Below are positions 15,264-23,925 of a stretch of DNA of 64,000 nt, piece after piece. Below the pieces are notes generated by a model. The model saw nothing but the letters and a program-made list of their open reading frames with translations. It was not told the DNA's origin and ran no database searches. The DNA is from Nonomuraea cavernae (lineage in GTDB: Bacteria > Actinomycetota > Actinomycetes > Streptosporangiales > Streptosporangiaceae): NCBI RefSeq assembly GCF_014646355.1, contig NZ_BMNH01000006.1:216232-280231 (forward strand), read 5' to 3'. The stretch's first letter is position 1; the number at the start of each line of letters is the position of its first letter. The position numbers were made by a program, and so were the translations under genes.

Positions 15264-15944
15264 ATGAGCGTCATCGAGGCCGCCCGCAACAACGCCGAGT
15301 GGTGCGAGGCGGTGTGCCGGACCCACGGGATCACGGGCGTCTTCGGCCCGCGCGCCTGGACCAGCCCGGTCAGGACCCCGCTCTACTACCCCGACGCCGT
15401 CACCCTGTCCCCCGAGGCGACGGCGGGCGACGTGCTCGACGCCGTCGACCAGGGCCCCGGCGCGTCGGTGAAGGACAGCTTCGCCACGCTCGACCTGCGC
15501 CCGGCGGGCTTCGAGGTGCTGTTCGAGGCCCAGTGGATCCACCGCCCGGCGCCCGACCGGGAGACCGGCCACGCGGAGGTCGTCTGGGAGGTGGTCCGCG
15601 ACCCGGCCACCCTCGCCGCCTGGGAGCGCGCCTGCTTCCCCGGCGAGGACGGCGGCCTGTTCCGGCCCGAGCTGCTGATCAGGCCCGACCTGGCGGTGCT
15701 GGCCGGCCGGCTCGGCGGCGAGCTGGTGTGCGGCTCGGTGCTCAACCTGAGCGGCCGGGTCGCCGGCGTCTCCAACGTGTTCGCCCACGGCTGCCCGGAG
15801 GACACCGCGTGGGCCGGCACGATCGCCCTGGCCGCCGAGTTGTTCCCCGGTCGCGCGCTGGCCGGCTACGAGGGGGACGTGACGGCCGCCGTCAGGCACG
15901 GCTTCGCCCCGATCGGCCCGCTCCGGGTGTGGCTGAAGGCGTGA
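15264..15944 (+). CDS. Hypothetical protein with GNAT-like C-terminal half
   Basis: 226 residues, no firm family. The second half reads like an acetyltransferase-type fold (WEVVRDPATLAAWERACFP, then LAVLAGRLGGELVCGSVLNL, then AGVSNVFAHGCPEDTAWAG and a final FAPIGPLRVWL). This is a pattern I associate with GNAT-like proteins of actinobacteria, but the acetyl-CoA motif is weak. ATG at 15264 has a GGA upstream. It follows hrpB by 50 nt on the same strand. Confidence 0.7.
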   Translation: MSVIEAARNNAEWCEAVCRTHGITGVFGPRAWTSPVRTPLYYPDAVTLSPEATAGDVLDAVDQGPGASVKDSFATLDLRPAGFEVLFEAQWIHRPAPDRETGHAEVVWEVVRDPATLAAWERACFPGEDGGLFRPELLIRPDLAVLAGRLGGELVCGSVLNLSGRVAGVSNVFAHGCPEDTAWAGTIALAAELFPGRALAGYEGDVTAAVRHGFAPIGPLRVWLKA

Positions 15945-16044
15945 CGGTCGGCGGTGCACCGGCGGATCGTACGGAAACTCGGTACGCGCCGGGCGGATCC
16001 ATGCGGCTATCATGGTGATATCACCCCGATAGCAAGGAGTTGCG

Positions 16045-16893
16045 ATGGAACGACGTGCTTTCCGACTGAACGGGTTCCTGGTCCTGCTCGTTCTGCTGGT
16101 GCTGGGCGGCGCGGCGGCCGCGATCCGGCTTGAGATCCTCGGCACCGAGTGGGGCCTGCTCGGCGCTTGGGGCGTGCTCGTCGCGCTGGTCGCCAGCGGG
16201 TTCACCGTGGTCAACCCGAACGAGGCGAAGGTGGTGCAGTTCCTCGGCCGCTACGTGGGGTCGATCTCCGACGCCGGTTTCCAGTGGCTGCTGCCGTTCA
16301 CCACCAGGCGCACGGTCACGCTGCGCGTGCGCAACTTCGAGACGGCCAAGCTCAAGGTCAACGACGCCGACGGCAGCCCGGTCGAGATCGCCGCGGTGGT
16401 CGTCTACAAGGTGACCGACACGGCCAAGGCCGCGTTCGCGGTCGACGACTACGAGCAGTACATCGCGATCCAGTCGGAGGCCGCGGTCCGCCACCTGGCC
16501 ACCACCCACCCCTACGACTCCCACGACTCCGAGCGCACCAGCCTGCGTGACGGCGCCGAGGTGGCGACCGAGCTGACCGCCGAGCTGCGCGACCGCACCG
16601 AGCTGGCCGGCATCGAGGTGATCGAGGCCCGCATCACGCACCTGGCCTACGCGCCGGAGATCGCCCAGGCCATGCTGGTCCGCCAGCAGGCGAGCCAGAT
16701 CGTGGCCGCGCGCACCCGGATCGTCGAGGGCGCGGTGGGCATGGTGCAGCTGGCACTCGACCGGCTGGCCGCCGAAGGCGTCGTCGAGCTGGACGAGGAG
16801 CGCAAGGCGCAGATGGTGTCCAACCTCCTGGTCGTGCTGTGCGGCGACCGGGCGACCCAGCCGGTGGTGAACGCCGGCAGCCTCTATGCCTGA
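16045..16893 (+). CDS. SPFH/Band 7 domain membrane protein
   Basis: 282 residues. Two hydrophobic N-terminal segments (about 9-25 and 33-50) lead into the stomatin/prohibitin domain: [20 protein letters not shown], then [23 protein letters not shown], then [32 protein letters not shown] proteins oligomerise on the membrane and organise microdomains or proteases. A strong AAGGAG precedes the ATG. Its stop overlaps a small ribbon-helix-helix gene by 8 nt, a pairing I have seen repeatedly in actinobacteria. Confidence 0.9.
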   Translation: MERRAFRLNGFLVLLVLLVLGGAAAAIRLEILGTEWGLLGAWGVLVALVASGFTVVNPNEAKVVQFLGRYVGSISDAGFQWLLPFTTRRTVTLRVRNFETAKLKVNDADGSPVEIAAVVVYKVTDTAKAAFAVDDYEQYIAIQSEAAVRHLATTHPYDSHDSERTSLRDGAEVATELTAELRDRTELAGIEVIEARITHLAYAPEIAQAMLVRQQASQIVAARTRIVEGAVGMVQLALDRLAAEGVVELDEERKAQMVSNLLVVLCGDRATQPVVNAGSLYA

Positions 16894-17098
16894 GCGCGAA
16901 GGCGAGCCGACGGACTCCGAGTCGCCTCCGGCGGGGCCGAAGGCTCGCAAGAAACTCCTGCTCCGGCTGGACCCGGCCGTCTACGACGCGATCGCCAGGT
17001 GGGCGGCCGACGACCTGCGCAGCGTCAACGCGCAGATCGAGTACGCGCTACGCCTCGCGCTGAAGCAGGCCGGACGGGATCCTCGCAACCAACGGTGA
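16886..17098 (+). CDS. Small Arc-type ribbon-helix-helix protein
   Basis: 70 residues. After a Pro/Ser-rich leader, [20 protein letters not shown] and [18 protein letters not shown] form the strand-helix-helix of Arc/MetJ-like DNA-binding proteins; the motif SVNAQIE is typical of Arc-like factors. It is translationally coupled to the SPFH gene (8-nt overlap). Whether it regulates that operon or has another role is not visible. Confidence 0.85.
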   Translation: MPEREGEPTDSESPPAGPKARKKLLLRLDPAVYDAIARWAADDLRSVNAQIEYALRLALKQAGRDPRNQR

Positions 17099-17118
17099 AA
17101 ACCTGCACACTTCTAGGC

Positions 17119-18561
17119 ATGTCGTGGGCAGGCAGGTCCGCTGTCGAGATCGCGACGGCCGTGCGCCAGAGAGAGGTCACGGCCGTCACCGTCGTCGAGG
17201 AGCACCTTCACGCGATCGCCGAGCGCGATCCGCGGGTGGGGGCGTTCCGCCTGGTCAGAGAGCGAGCCGTGGCCGAGGCGCAGGCCCTGAGCGACCGCCG
17301 TGACCTGGCCGACCTGCCCCTCGCCGGGGTGCCCGTGGCGGTCAAGGACAACCTGGAGGTCGCGGGCGAGGCCACGCGCGGCGGCTCCTCCGCCACCGCC
17401 GAGGCGCCCGCGCCGCGCGACCACGAGACGGTCGCCCGGCTGCGCGCGGCCGGCGCGGTGGTGGTCGGCCTGACCAACCTGCCCGAGCTGGGGCTCGTCG
17501 CCTTCGGCGACAGCGCCTACGGCACCGTGCGCAACCCCTGGAACCCGTCCCGTACGGCGGGCGGCTCGTCCTCGGGCAGCGCGGCGGCCGTGGCGGCCGG
17601 GATGGTGCCGATCGCCCTCGGCAACGACGGCATGGGCTCGCTGCGCATCCCGGCGGCCTGCTGCGGCGTGTACGCCGTCAAACCGGGCACCGGCCTGATC
17701 CCCCCTCCGTCGAACGACTGGCACGGCCTGACCGAGAACGGCCCGGTGGCCGCCCGCGCCGCCGACCTGGCGCTGACGCTCTCGGTGCTGGCCGCCGACC
17801 CGACGCTGGCCGAGGCGTGGCGCGGCGGCGCGCGGATCGAGCCGGCGCCCCGGATGCTGCGGTCGGTCTGGGCCGACGACGACGAGATGTGGGAGCCCCA
17901 GCCGCCGCCGTCCGGCCCTGAGCCGTTCGACCTGCGGGTGGCCTACGCCCCGCAGCCGCTGCCCGCCGGGCTGCCGATGGACGGAGAGTTCCAGGCGGCC
18001 GTCCGAGGCGCCGCCGAGACGCTCCGCGTCGCCGGGCACACGATCGTCGAGCACGACCGCCGGCTGCCGTTCTGGCTGGGTCCCGCCACGGTCGCCACCT
18101 GGCTCACGCGGGCCGCCGAGGCGGCCGACGGGCTCGACCGCGGGCGCCTCGAACGCCGCACGCGCGCCCTCGCCCGTGGTGGCCGGGTGCTGTCCAGGCT
18201 GAGTCTCGACGGCGAGCGGAGCCGCGAACGCTGGCGGAGCTACGGCGCCGACCAGTGGTTCGGCGACGCCGACGTGCTCATCACCCCCGCCCTGGCCGCC
18301 GTGCCGCCGAAGGCCGACGGCTGGGGCCGCCGCGGCCTGGCGCGCAACCTGCTGGCCAACGTCAGGTACGCCCCCGCCACCGGGCCGTGGAACATGTGCG
18401 GCTGGCCCGCGCTGGCCGTACCGATCGCCACCCACTCCAGCGGGCTGCCGATCGGGGTGCAGCTCGTCGCCCCGCCCGGCGGCGAGCCGCACCTGCTGGG
18501 CCTGGCCGCCCAACTGGAGGCGGCCCACCCCCTCGTCCACCCGCCCGGCTTCGCCTACTGA
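17119..18561 (+). CDS. Amidase signature family enzyme
   Basis: 480 residues. The Ser-cisSer-Lys triad is present: Lys in PVAVKDNLEVAG, the bridging Ser in TAGGSSSGSAAAVAAG, and the nucleophile Ser in GNDGMGSLRIPAACCG. The family consensus before that Ser is Gly-Gly; here it is Met-Gly. The C-terminal half keeps the family pattern ATGPWNMCGWPALAVPIA. It hydrolyses an amide of unknown type; it is not a GatA by neighbourhood. ATG at 17119 starts 20 nt after the previous gene. Confidence 0.92.
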   Translation: MSWAGRSAVEIATAVRQREVTAVTVVEEHLHAIAERDPRVGAFRLVRERAVAEAQALSDRRDLADLPLAGVPVAVKDNLEVAGEATRGGSSATAEAPAPRDHETVARLRAAGAVVVGLTNLPELGLVAFGDSAYGTVRNPWNPSRTAGGSSSGSAAAVAAGMVPIALGNDGMGSLRIPAACCGVYAVKPGTGLIPPPSNDWHGLTENGPVAARAADLALTLSVLAADPTLAEAWRGGARIEPAPRMLRSVWADDDEMWEPQPPPSGPEPFDLRVAYAPQPLPAGLPMDGEFQAAVRGAAETLRVAGHTIVEHDRRLPFWLGPATVATWLTRAAEAADGLDRGRLERRTRALARGGRVLSRLSLDGERSRERWRSYGADQWFGDADVLITPALAAVPPKADGWGRRGLARNLLANVRYAPATGPWNMCGWPALAVPIATHSSGLPIGVQLVAPPGGEPHLLGLAAQLEAAHPLVHPPGFAY

Positions 18562-18614
18562 CCTGCCGAGCCGCCCTCATCGGGCCGCCCCATGGAGGCC
18601 GGCCGGTTTCGGTG

Positions 18615-19460
18615 TCAGGTGCCCTGTGGATGCCAGACGGTCTTGGTCTCCAGGAAGCGGGTCATCCGGGTGAGGCCCGGATCGGCCGCCCAGTCGGGCG
18701 AGGCGGGCCGCAGGACCCGCTTGAGGTTCTCGGCCGCCGACTGCTCGCACCGCAACGCCAGGTCGGTGTCCTTGACCCCGGTCAGGTCGAGCCCGTTGAC
18801 GTCCATGTGGGCCGCGAGCCAGGGCGCCAGCTCCTCCTGCCGGCCGGTGAGCACGTTGACGACGCCGCCGGGCAGGTCGGAGGTGGCCAGCACCTCCGCC
18901 AGGGTGATCGCCGCCAGGGGCGACGGCTCGGAGGCGATGACCACGCACGTGTTGCCCGTCACGATCACGGGCGCGACGACCGAGATCAGCCCCAGCAGCG
19001 GATCGGCGGGGGCGACGACGGCCACCACACCGGTGGGCTCCGGCGAGGAGAGGTTGAAGTAGGGGCCCGCGACCGGGTTGGCGGTGCCGCGCACGGAGGC
19101 GATCTTGTCGGACCAGCCCGCGTACCAGACCAGCCGGTCGACCGAGGCGTCGACCGCCTCCAGCGCCGCCTTGCGGCCCGTGCCCAGCTCCTCGGCGAAC
19201 TGCGCCCGGCGGCCCTCCAGCATCTCGGCGACGCGGTAGAGGATCTGGCCCCGGTTGTAGGCCGTGGCGCCCGACCAGCCGGGGAACGCCTTGCGGGCGG
19301 CCACCACGGCGTCGCGGGCGTCCTTGCGCGAGGCCCGCGAGGCGTTGGCGAGGAAGTCTCCCTTGGGCGAGGTCACGGGGTAGGACCTCCCACTCTCGGA
19401 GCGGGGGAAGGCCCCGCCGATGAACAGCTTGTAGGTCTTGCGAACGGCCAACCTACTCAT
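18615..19460 (-). CDS. Short aldehyde-dehydrogenase-like protein lacking the catalytic domain
   Basis: 281 residues, a little over half of a normal ALDH. The N-terminal NAD-binding part is visible (FIGGAFPRSESGRSYPVTSP; GVVAVVAPADPLLGLISVVAPVIVTGNTCVVIASE; DLPGGVVNVLTG). It then diverges and ends without the catalytic Cys and Glu region. In actinobacteria such short ALDHs sit beside a full ALDH and deoC. I infer a split counterpart of ALDH16-type proteins, which carry an inactive second ALDH domain. It is not simply broken, since the frame and codon use are clean. Confidence 0.82.
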   Translation of the reverse strand: MSRLAVRKTYKLFIGGAFPRSESGRSYPVTSPKGDFLANASRASRKDARDAVVAARKAFPGWSGATAYNRGQILYRVAEMLEGRRAQFAEELGTGRKAALEAVDASVDRLVWYAGWSDKIASVRGTANPVAGPYFNLSSPEPTGVVAVVAPADPLLGLISVVAPVIVTGNTCVVIASEPSPLAAITLAEVLATSDLPGGVVNVLTGRQEELAPWLAAHMDVNGLDLTGVKDTDLALRCEQSAAENLKRVLRPASPDWAADPGLTRMTRFLETKTVWHPQGT

Positions 19461-19639
19461 CGCCGCGCCCCCTCCACATGATCTCCTGCGACATCTGCAC
19501 CGGCACGAACACCTGACCGCACCGGCTCACGCCGCAGCGGTGGGCGTACCAGCCGGTGCGTACGGGCCGGCCGGCACGGGCGAAGGCGTGACCCCGGGTG
19601 GCCTGGTGGCGGCGGATCCGGCGACGGCCGCGTCTGTGG

Positions 19640-21091
19640 TCACACGTCAAGGTAGGCCTCCAACCCGAGCAGCCCGCCTTCACGGCCGTACCCCGACTCC
19701 TTGTAGCCGCCGAACGGCGACGCGGGATCGAACCGGTTGAAGGTGTTGGCCCAGACGACTCCGGCCCGGAGCCGGTCGGCCATCCACAGGATCCGGGAGC
19801 CCTTCTCGGTCCAGATCCCGGCGGACAGGCCGTACGGGGTGTTGTTGGCCTTCTCCACGGCCTCGGCCGGAGTGCGGAAGGTCAGCACCGACAGCACGGG
19901 ACCGAAGATCTCCTCGCGCGCGATCCGGTGCGACAGCGCCACGCCGGTGAACAGCGTCGGCGGGAACCAGTAGCCCTTGCCGGGCAGCTCGCAGGCGGGC
20001 GACCAGCGCTCGGCGCCCTCCTGCTCGCCGATCTCGCTGAGTGCGCGGATCTTGGCCAGTTGCTCGGCCGAGTTGATCGCGCCGATGTCGGTGTTCTTGT
20101 CGAGCGGGTCGCCGAGCCGCAGGGTGCCGAGCCGGCGCTTCAGCGCGGTCAGCAGCTCGTCCTGGATCGACTCCTGCACCAGCAGCCGGGAGCCCGCGCA
20201 GCACACGTGCCCCTGGTTGAAGAAGATGCCGTTGACGATGCCCTCGACGGCCTGGTCGATGGCGGCGTCCTCGAACACGATGTTCGCGGCCTTGCCACCC
20301 AGCTCCAGGGTGAGCTTCTTGTCGGTGCCGGCGACGGTGCGGGCGATGAGGCGGCCCACCTCGGTGGAGCCGGTGAAGGCCACCTTGTTGACGTCGGGAT
20401 GGGCCACCAGGGCGGCCCCGGTCTCGCCGGCGCCGGTGACGATGTTGACCACGCCGGGCGGCAGGCCGGCCTGCACGCAGATCTCGGCGAACAGCAGCGC
20501 GGTCAGCGGCGTGGTCTCGGCCGGCTTGAGCACGACCGTGTTGCCGCAGGCCAGCGCGGGCGCGATCTTCCAGGCCAGCATGAGCAGCGGGAAGTTCCAC
20601 GGGATGACCTGCCCCGCCACGCCGAGCGGCCGGGGATCGGCCCCGAACCCGGCGTGGCCCAGCTTGTCGGCCCAGCCCGCGTAGTAGAAGAAGTGGGCCG
20701 CGACCAGCGGCAGGTCGACGTCACGCGACTCGCGGATGGGCTTGCCGTTGTCCAGGGTCTCGAGCACGGCCAGCTCGCGGGCCCGCTCCTGGATGAGCCG
20801 GGCGACGCGGAACAGGTACTTGGCCCGCTCGGAGCCGGGCAGCGCGCTCCAGCCGCCGAACGCCTTCCTGGCCGCCTGAACCGCCCGGTCGACGTCGTCG
20901 GAGGACGCGCCCGCGATGTCGGCCAGCTTCTCCTCGGTCGCGGGGTTCACGGTCTTGAAGGAGGCCGCGGAGCCGTCCACGAACTCACCGTCGATGAACA
21001 GCCCGTACGAAGGACTGAGATCGACGATGTCGCGCGACTCGGGCGCCGGTGCGTATTCGAACGCCGGCGCGTCTTTGAACATCGCCATCAT
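19640..21091 (-). CDS. Aldehyde dehydrogenase (NAD(P)+-dependent)
   Basis: 483 residues, full length for the family. Cofactor loop VIPWNFPLLMLAWKIAPALA and KPAETTPLTAL; FTGSTEVGRLI; general base Glu in LELGGKAANIV; nucleophile Cys in NQGHVCCAGSRL near residue 284. It oxidises an aldehyde, plausibly acetaldehyde or a related product of the neighbouring deoxyribose-phosphate aldolase. The ATG immediately abuts a 19-bp copy of the deoC 3' end, evidence that the two were once directly adjacent. About 180 bp separate it from the short ALDH. Confidence 0.94.
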   Translation of the reverse strand: MMAMFKDAPAFEYAPAPESRDIVDLSPSYGLFIDGEFVDGSAASFKTVNPATEEKLADIAGASSDDVDRAVQAARKAFGGWSALPGSERAKYLFRVARLIQERARELAVLETLDNGKPIRESRDVDLPLVAAHFFYYAGWADKLGHAGFGADPRPLGVAGQVIPWNFPLLMLAWKIAPALACGNTVVLKPAETTPLTALLFAEICVQAGLPPGVVNIVTGAGETGAALVAHPDVNKVAFTGSTEVGRLIARTVAGTDKKLTLELGGKAANIVFEDAAIDQAVEGIVNGIFFNQGHVCCAGSRLLVQESIQDELLTALKRRLGTLRLGDPLDKNTDIGAINSAEQLAKIRALSEIGEQEGAERWSPACELPGKGYWFPPTLFTGVALSHRIAREEIFGPVLSVLTFRTPAEAVEKANNTPYGLSAGIWTEKGSRILWMADRLRAGVVWANTFNRFDPASPFGGYKESGYGREGGLLGLEAYLDV

Positions 21092-21109
21092 CAGTCCAGG
21101 GTGAAGTAG
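21091..21109. repeat. 19-bp direct repeat, copy 1: 3' end of deoC at the ALDH start
   Basis: TCAGTCCAGGGTGAAGTAG is identical to 23907-23925, the last codons and stop of deoC (read on the minus strand). Here it lies directly upstream of the ALDH ATG, so the minus strand reads deoC tail, TGA, ALDH start. It marks the edge of an insertion. Confidence 0.88.
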
Positions 21110-21643
21110 CTAGGCGTCACGCCTGCCAGCCTAGACGGTCATATCGACTGCTTCGAGGGCACATCAAGCGCCCACGATGTCAAGGTGATGTCAGCGCCGC
21201 CGGGCGGGGCCCGCCGTTCTTGTCCGACCAGGGCACTCGGCGGAGTCGACGGGGTCGGCGTGACACGCCGACGATCACGCGACTCCGACCTGAGCACCCT
21301 GGCGGCCCCCCTTCGGAAAGGTCGCCGCCCGTGAGACAGTCAATTCCGGGCCTCCCCTCCGGACAATCGTGAAGGGGAGAAGAGCTCATCTCGAACGGTG
21401 ATCACCAGAGGGCGGCCACTGGCACACGTCGAGGCGGTGACGAGGTCGGTGAGAGCTTCAGTGAGACGCCCGGCGATGCCGGGCGCGGACACGACCAGGT
21501 GGAAAGCAGCGATCTGCGCCCTGCTTATCGCCAGGTGTGAACACCGGCCTGACGCCGGTACGGCGACCAGGCCGGTTTGACGGCTGCGCCGCTCATGGCG
21601 TGTCGTGATCACCGACGCAGGCATTCGGCCGCCTTCGAGCCTG
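21110..21643. other. Gene-poor stretch inside the deoC-ALDH insertion
   Basis: About 530 bp with no convincing gene. A minus-strand open frame at 21340-21624 has no ribosome-binding site and no recognised domain. No repeat, tRNA or clear terminator was seen. It may be remnant DNA carried in or eroded after the insertion. Confidence 0.5.
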
Positions 21644-22801
21644 TCAGTCCTTCTGCTCGGATTCCTTCCCAGGAGGTACGGCCTGCGCCGGTGGCTCTGG
21701 GGCCCGTCCTGGCGGGAGGGGGATCGGATCGTCCTTGAAGAGCTCGGGCACGGCCCGGTAGAGGATGGCGGTGATCGGCACGGCCACGACCGCGCCCGCG
21801 ATTCCGGCCAGGATGCCGCCGACGGCCAGCACGATGATGATCGCCAGCGGGTGGAAGTGCAGCACCCGGCCGACGATCAGCGGTTGGAGCACGTGGTTCT
21901 CCAGTTGCTGCTCGACGATCAGGATGCCGATGAAGATCAGCGCGTAGATCGGGCCCTTCGCGCCGAGCGTGACCAGCGTCGCGACCACACCGGCGAAGAG
22001 GATGCCGACGATGGGGATGAAGCTGGCCAGGAAGATCAGTACGGCGAGCGCCGCCCAGAGCGGGACGCCCAGGATGGCCAGCACCAGACCCATGAGCACG
22101 CCGTGCACCGCGGCCACGGCCACCGTGCCCTGCACGTAGTGGGACAGCGTGGCCCAGGCGGTCCGCCCGGCCCGGTCGACCCGCGGCGCCATCCGGCCGA
22201 ACCCCTTGAGGAACCAGGACCAGATCCGGTCGCCATCCTTGAGCAGGAAGAACGTCACGAACAGCAGGAGCACGATCGAGGCCAGCACCTCGACCACCAC
22301 CACGGTGCCCGCGAGAACCGTCGAGGTGATCTGCTGCTGCCGCTCGGTCACCAGCTTGCCGATCTCGTCCACCCAGCCGCTGAGCTGCATGGGCTCCAGG
22401 TTCAGGGGGCCGGTGTAGAGCCAGCCCTCCACCGTCTTGGCCGTCTGCCTGACCTGTGTCACCAGGCCGGGGAACTCCTCGTTGGCCCGGACGCCGATGA
22501 TCCACCCCGTCCCGGCCAGCACGGTGAAGGCGACGAGCATGGTGACCCAGGTGGCGTAGATCGCCCGCAGGCCCGACGCGCGCAGTTGCCGGGTGAGCGG
22601 GAACAGCAACGCGGTCAGCAGCAGGGCGACCGCCACCGGCAGGGCGACGATGCGCATCGTCGCCACGAAGCCGAACACGTAGTTGGCCACGATGCCGATG
22701 ACGATCAGACACGCGCACCAGGCGGCCATCTTCGCCAAGGTCGGTGGCACTAACCGCAACAGGCGCTCCTGGGGTGAATCCATGGATGGCAACTGCCCCA
22801 C
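21644..22801 (-). CDS. AI-2E family (TqsA/PerM-like) transporter
   Basis: 385 residues with about eight hydrophobic segments. Typical of PF01594: a long central soluble part (residues about 95-165), then FVTFFLLKDGDRIWSWF, and the conserved C-terminal GVPLWAALAVLIFLASFIPIVG and ENHVLQPLIVGRVLHFHPLAI. Family members export signalling molecules such as AI-2 or act as Na+/H+ antiporters. The tail is Pro/Glu-rich. GTG at 22801 or ATG at 22783 could start it; neither has a strong site. It lies inside the segment that splits deoC from ALDH. Confidence 0.9.
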   Translation of the reverse strand: MGQLPSMDSPQERLLRLVPPTLAKMAAWCACLIVIGIVANYVFGFVATMRIVALPVAVALLLTALLFPLTRQLRASGLRAIYATWVTMLVAFTVLAGTGWIIGVRANEEFPGLVTQVRQTAKTVEGWLYTGPLNLEPMQLSGWVDEIGKLVTERQQQITSTVLAGTVVVVEVLASIVLLLFVTFFLLKDGDRIWSWFLKGFGRMAPRVDRAGRTAWATLSHYVQGTVAVAAVHGVLMGLVLAILGVPLWAALAVLIFLASFIPIVGILFAGVVATLVTLGAKGPIYALIFIGILIVEQQLENHVLQPLIVGRVLHFHPLAIIIVLAVGGILAGIAGAVVAVPITAILYRAVPELFKDDPIPLPPGRAPEPPAQAVPPGKESEQKD

Positions 22802-22986
22802 AGGTCGGGGATAGGCACGCTCTCAGGTATTGAGCCAAGAAAATGTTGGAGAGGTAAATTTTTTGCATCTGGGTAGGGGGCATTCCGCCCTACCAGCTTT
22901 CTCACGACGGCGTGGTGAGTCATCTTCTGTGAAACGACCGCGGCGCGCGCTCACGGCCGCATTTCGCCGACGTGCCGACCCCTCCC

Positions 22987-23925
22987 ATGAGCGCCGCCCG
23001 GCATTGGACCGGCCGGATGGCGACAGGCTGGAAGCGAGCCAGGAGCCGGCACGGCTGGTTGGATCACACGGTGCGCGCCCTGATCCGCTATGACAAGGCC
23101 GACGCCGGTCGGCTGTCGGCCGCCCTCACCTACTACGCCTTCTTCGCCACCTTCGCCTTGGGCCTGCTGGGGTTCGCCTTCCTCAGCCGCATTCTGGACT
23201 ATCCGGCGGCGCTGGCCGAGGTGCAGCGCTACCTGAGCGACACCTTCCCACGCCTGGACGTCAAAGCGCTTCGCGATGCCGGAGGAACGGCCGGGCTGGT
23301 GGCCTGCGTGGTCCTCCCGCTGACGGGCCTGTTCTGGATGGACACGCTGCGCTCGGCGACCAGGGCGATCTGGCGGCTCGACGAGTATCCGGGCAACTTC
23401 TTCCTGCGCCAGATCATCGACCTGGGCATGGTGGCCGGGCTCGGAGTGCTGCTCTCCTTGTCGCTCACTGTCGCCTTCGCCGCCGAGTGGCTGCTGACCT
23501 GGCTTGCGGTGAACACAGTGGGTGTGGATGCCACCCCCGCCCGTGGGGTCCTGTCGGTGGCGGCGTTCGTGCTGGGGATCGGGGTCAACACCTTGCTGGC
23601 CATGGCGCTGCTGACCGCGCCACCACGGCTGCGTGTGCCGCTGCGCCGGGTGATCGGCCCGGCGCTCGTCATCACGATCGGCCTGGAGATCCTCAAGACC
23701 CTCGGCCAAGCCCTGCTCAACCTCACCGCCGCCAACCCCGCCTACCAGGTGGTCGCCGGAGCAGTGGCGATGCTGCTCTTCCTCAAGATGCTCAACCAGC
23801 TCATCCTGTTCGCCACCGCGCTGGCGGCCACCAGCGCCACCGGCGATGTCACCGACCTGGCCACTTCGGCCAGATCCACGGTGATCTCAGCTTGCGCCCC
23901 CGCTCGTCAGTCCAGGGTGAAGTAG
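22987..23925 (+). CDS. YihY/BrkB family membrane protein
   Basis: 312 residues with about six hydrophobic segments. The family start DKADAGRLSAALTYYAFFATFALGLLGFAFL is clear, followed by LFWMDTLRSATRAIWRLDE and LRRVIGPALVITIGLEILKTLG. YihY proteins were once called RNase BN; their role is unknown. The last six codons and the TAG stop are supplied by the antisense of the deoC 3' end, so the C-terminus is chimeric at the insertion edge. No good ribosome-binding site was seen for the ATG at 22987 or the GTG at 22972. Confidence 0.87.
   Translation: MSAARHWTGRMATGWKRARSRHGWLDHTVRALIRYDKADAGRLSAALTYYAFFATFALGLLGFAFLSRILDYPAALAEVQRYLSDTFPRLDVKALRDAGGTAGLVACVVLPLTGLFWMDTLRSATRAIWRLDEYPGNFFLRQIIDLGMVAGLGVLLSLSLTVAFAAEWLLTWLAVNTVGVDATPARGVLSVAAFVLGIGVNTLLAMALLTAPPRLRVPLRRVIGPALVITIGLEILKTLGQALLNLTAANPAYQVVAGAVAMLLFLKMLNQLILFATALAATSATGDVTDLATSARSTVISACAPARQSRVK
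23907..23925. repeat. 19-bp direct repeat, copy 2: native 3' end of deoC
   Basis: Identical to 21091-21109. Here it encodes the final residues (YFTLD) and stop of deoC on the minus strand and, antisense, the last codons and stop of the YihY gene. Confidence 0.88.

Noticed and set aside
19598..21109. 503-residue plus-strand open frame
   Set aside because: Antisense of a complete aldehyde dehydrogenase with intact catalytic motifs.
21340..21624. 94-residue minus-strand frame in the insertion edge
   Set aside because: No ribosome-binding site, no domain, and composition is unlike the neighbours' coding DNA. Kept only as part of a gene-poor stretch.
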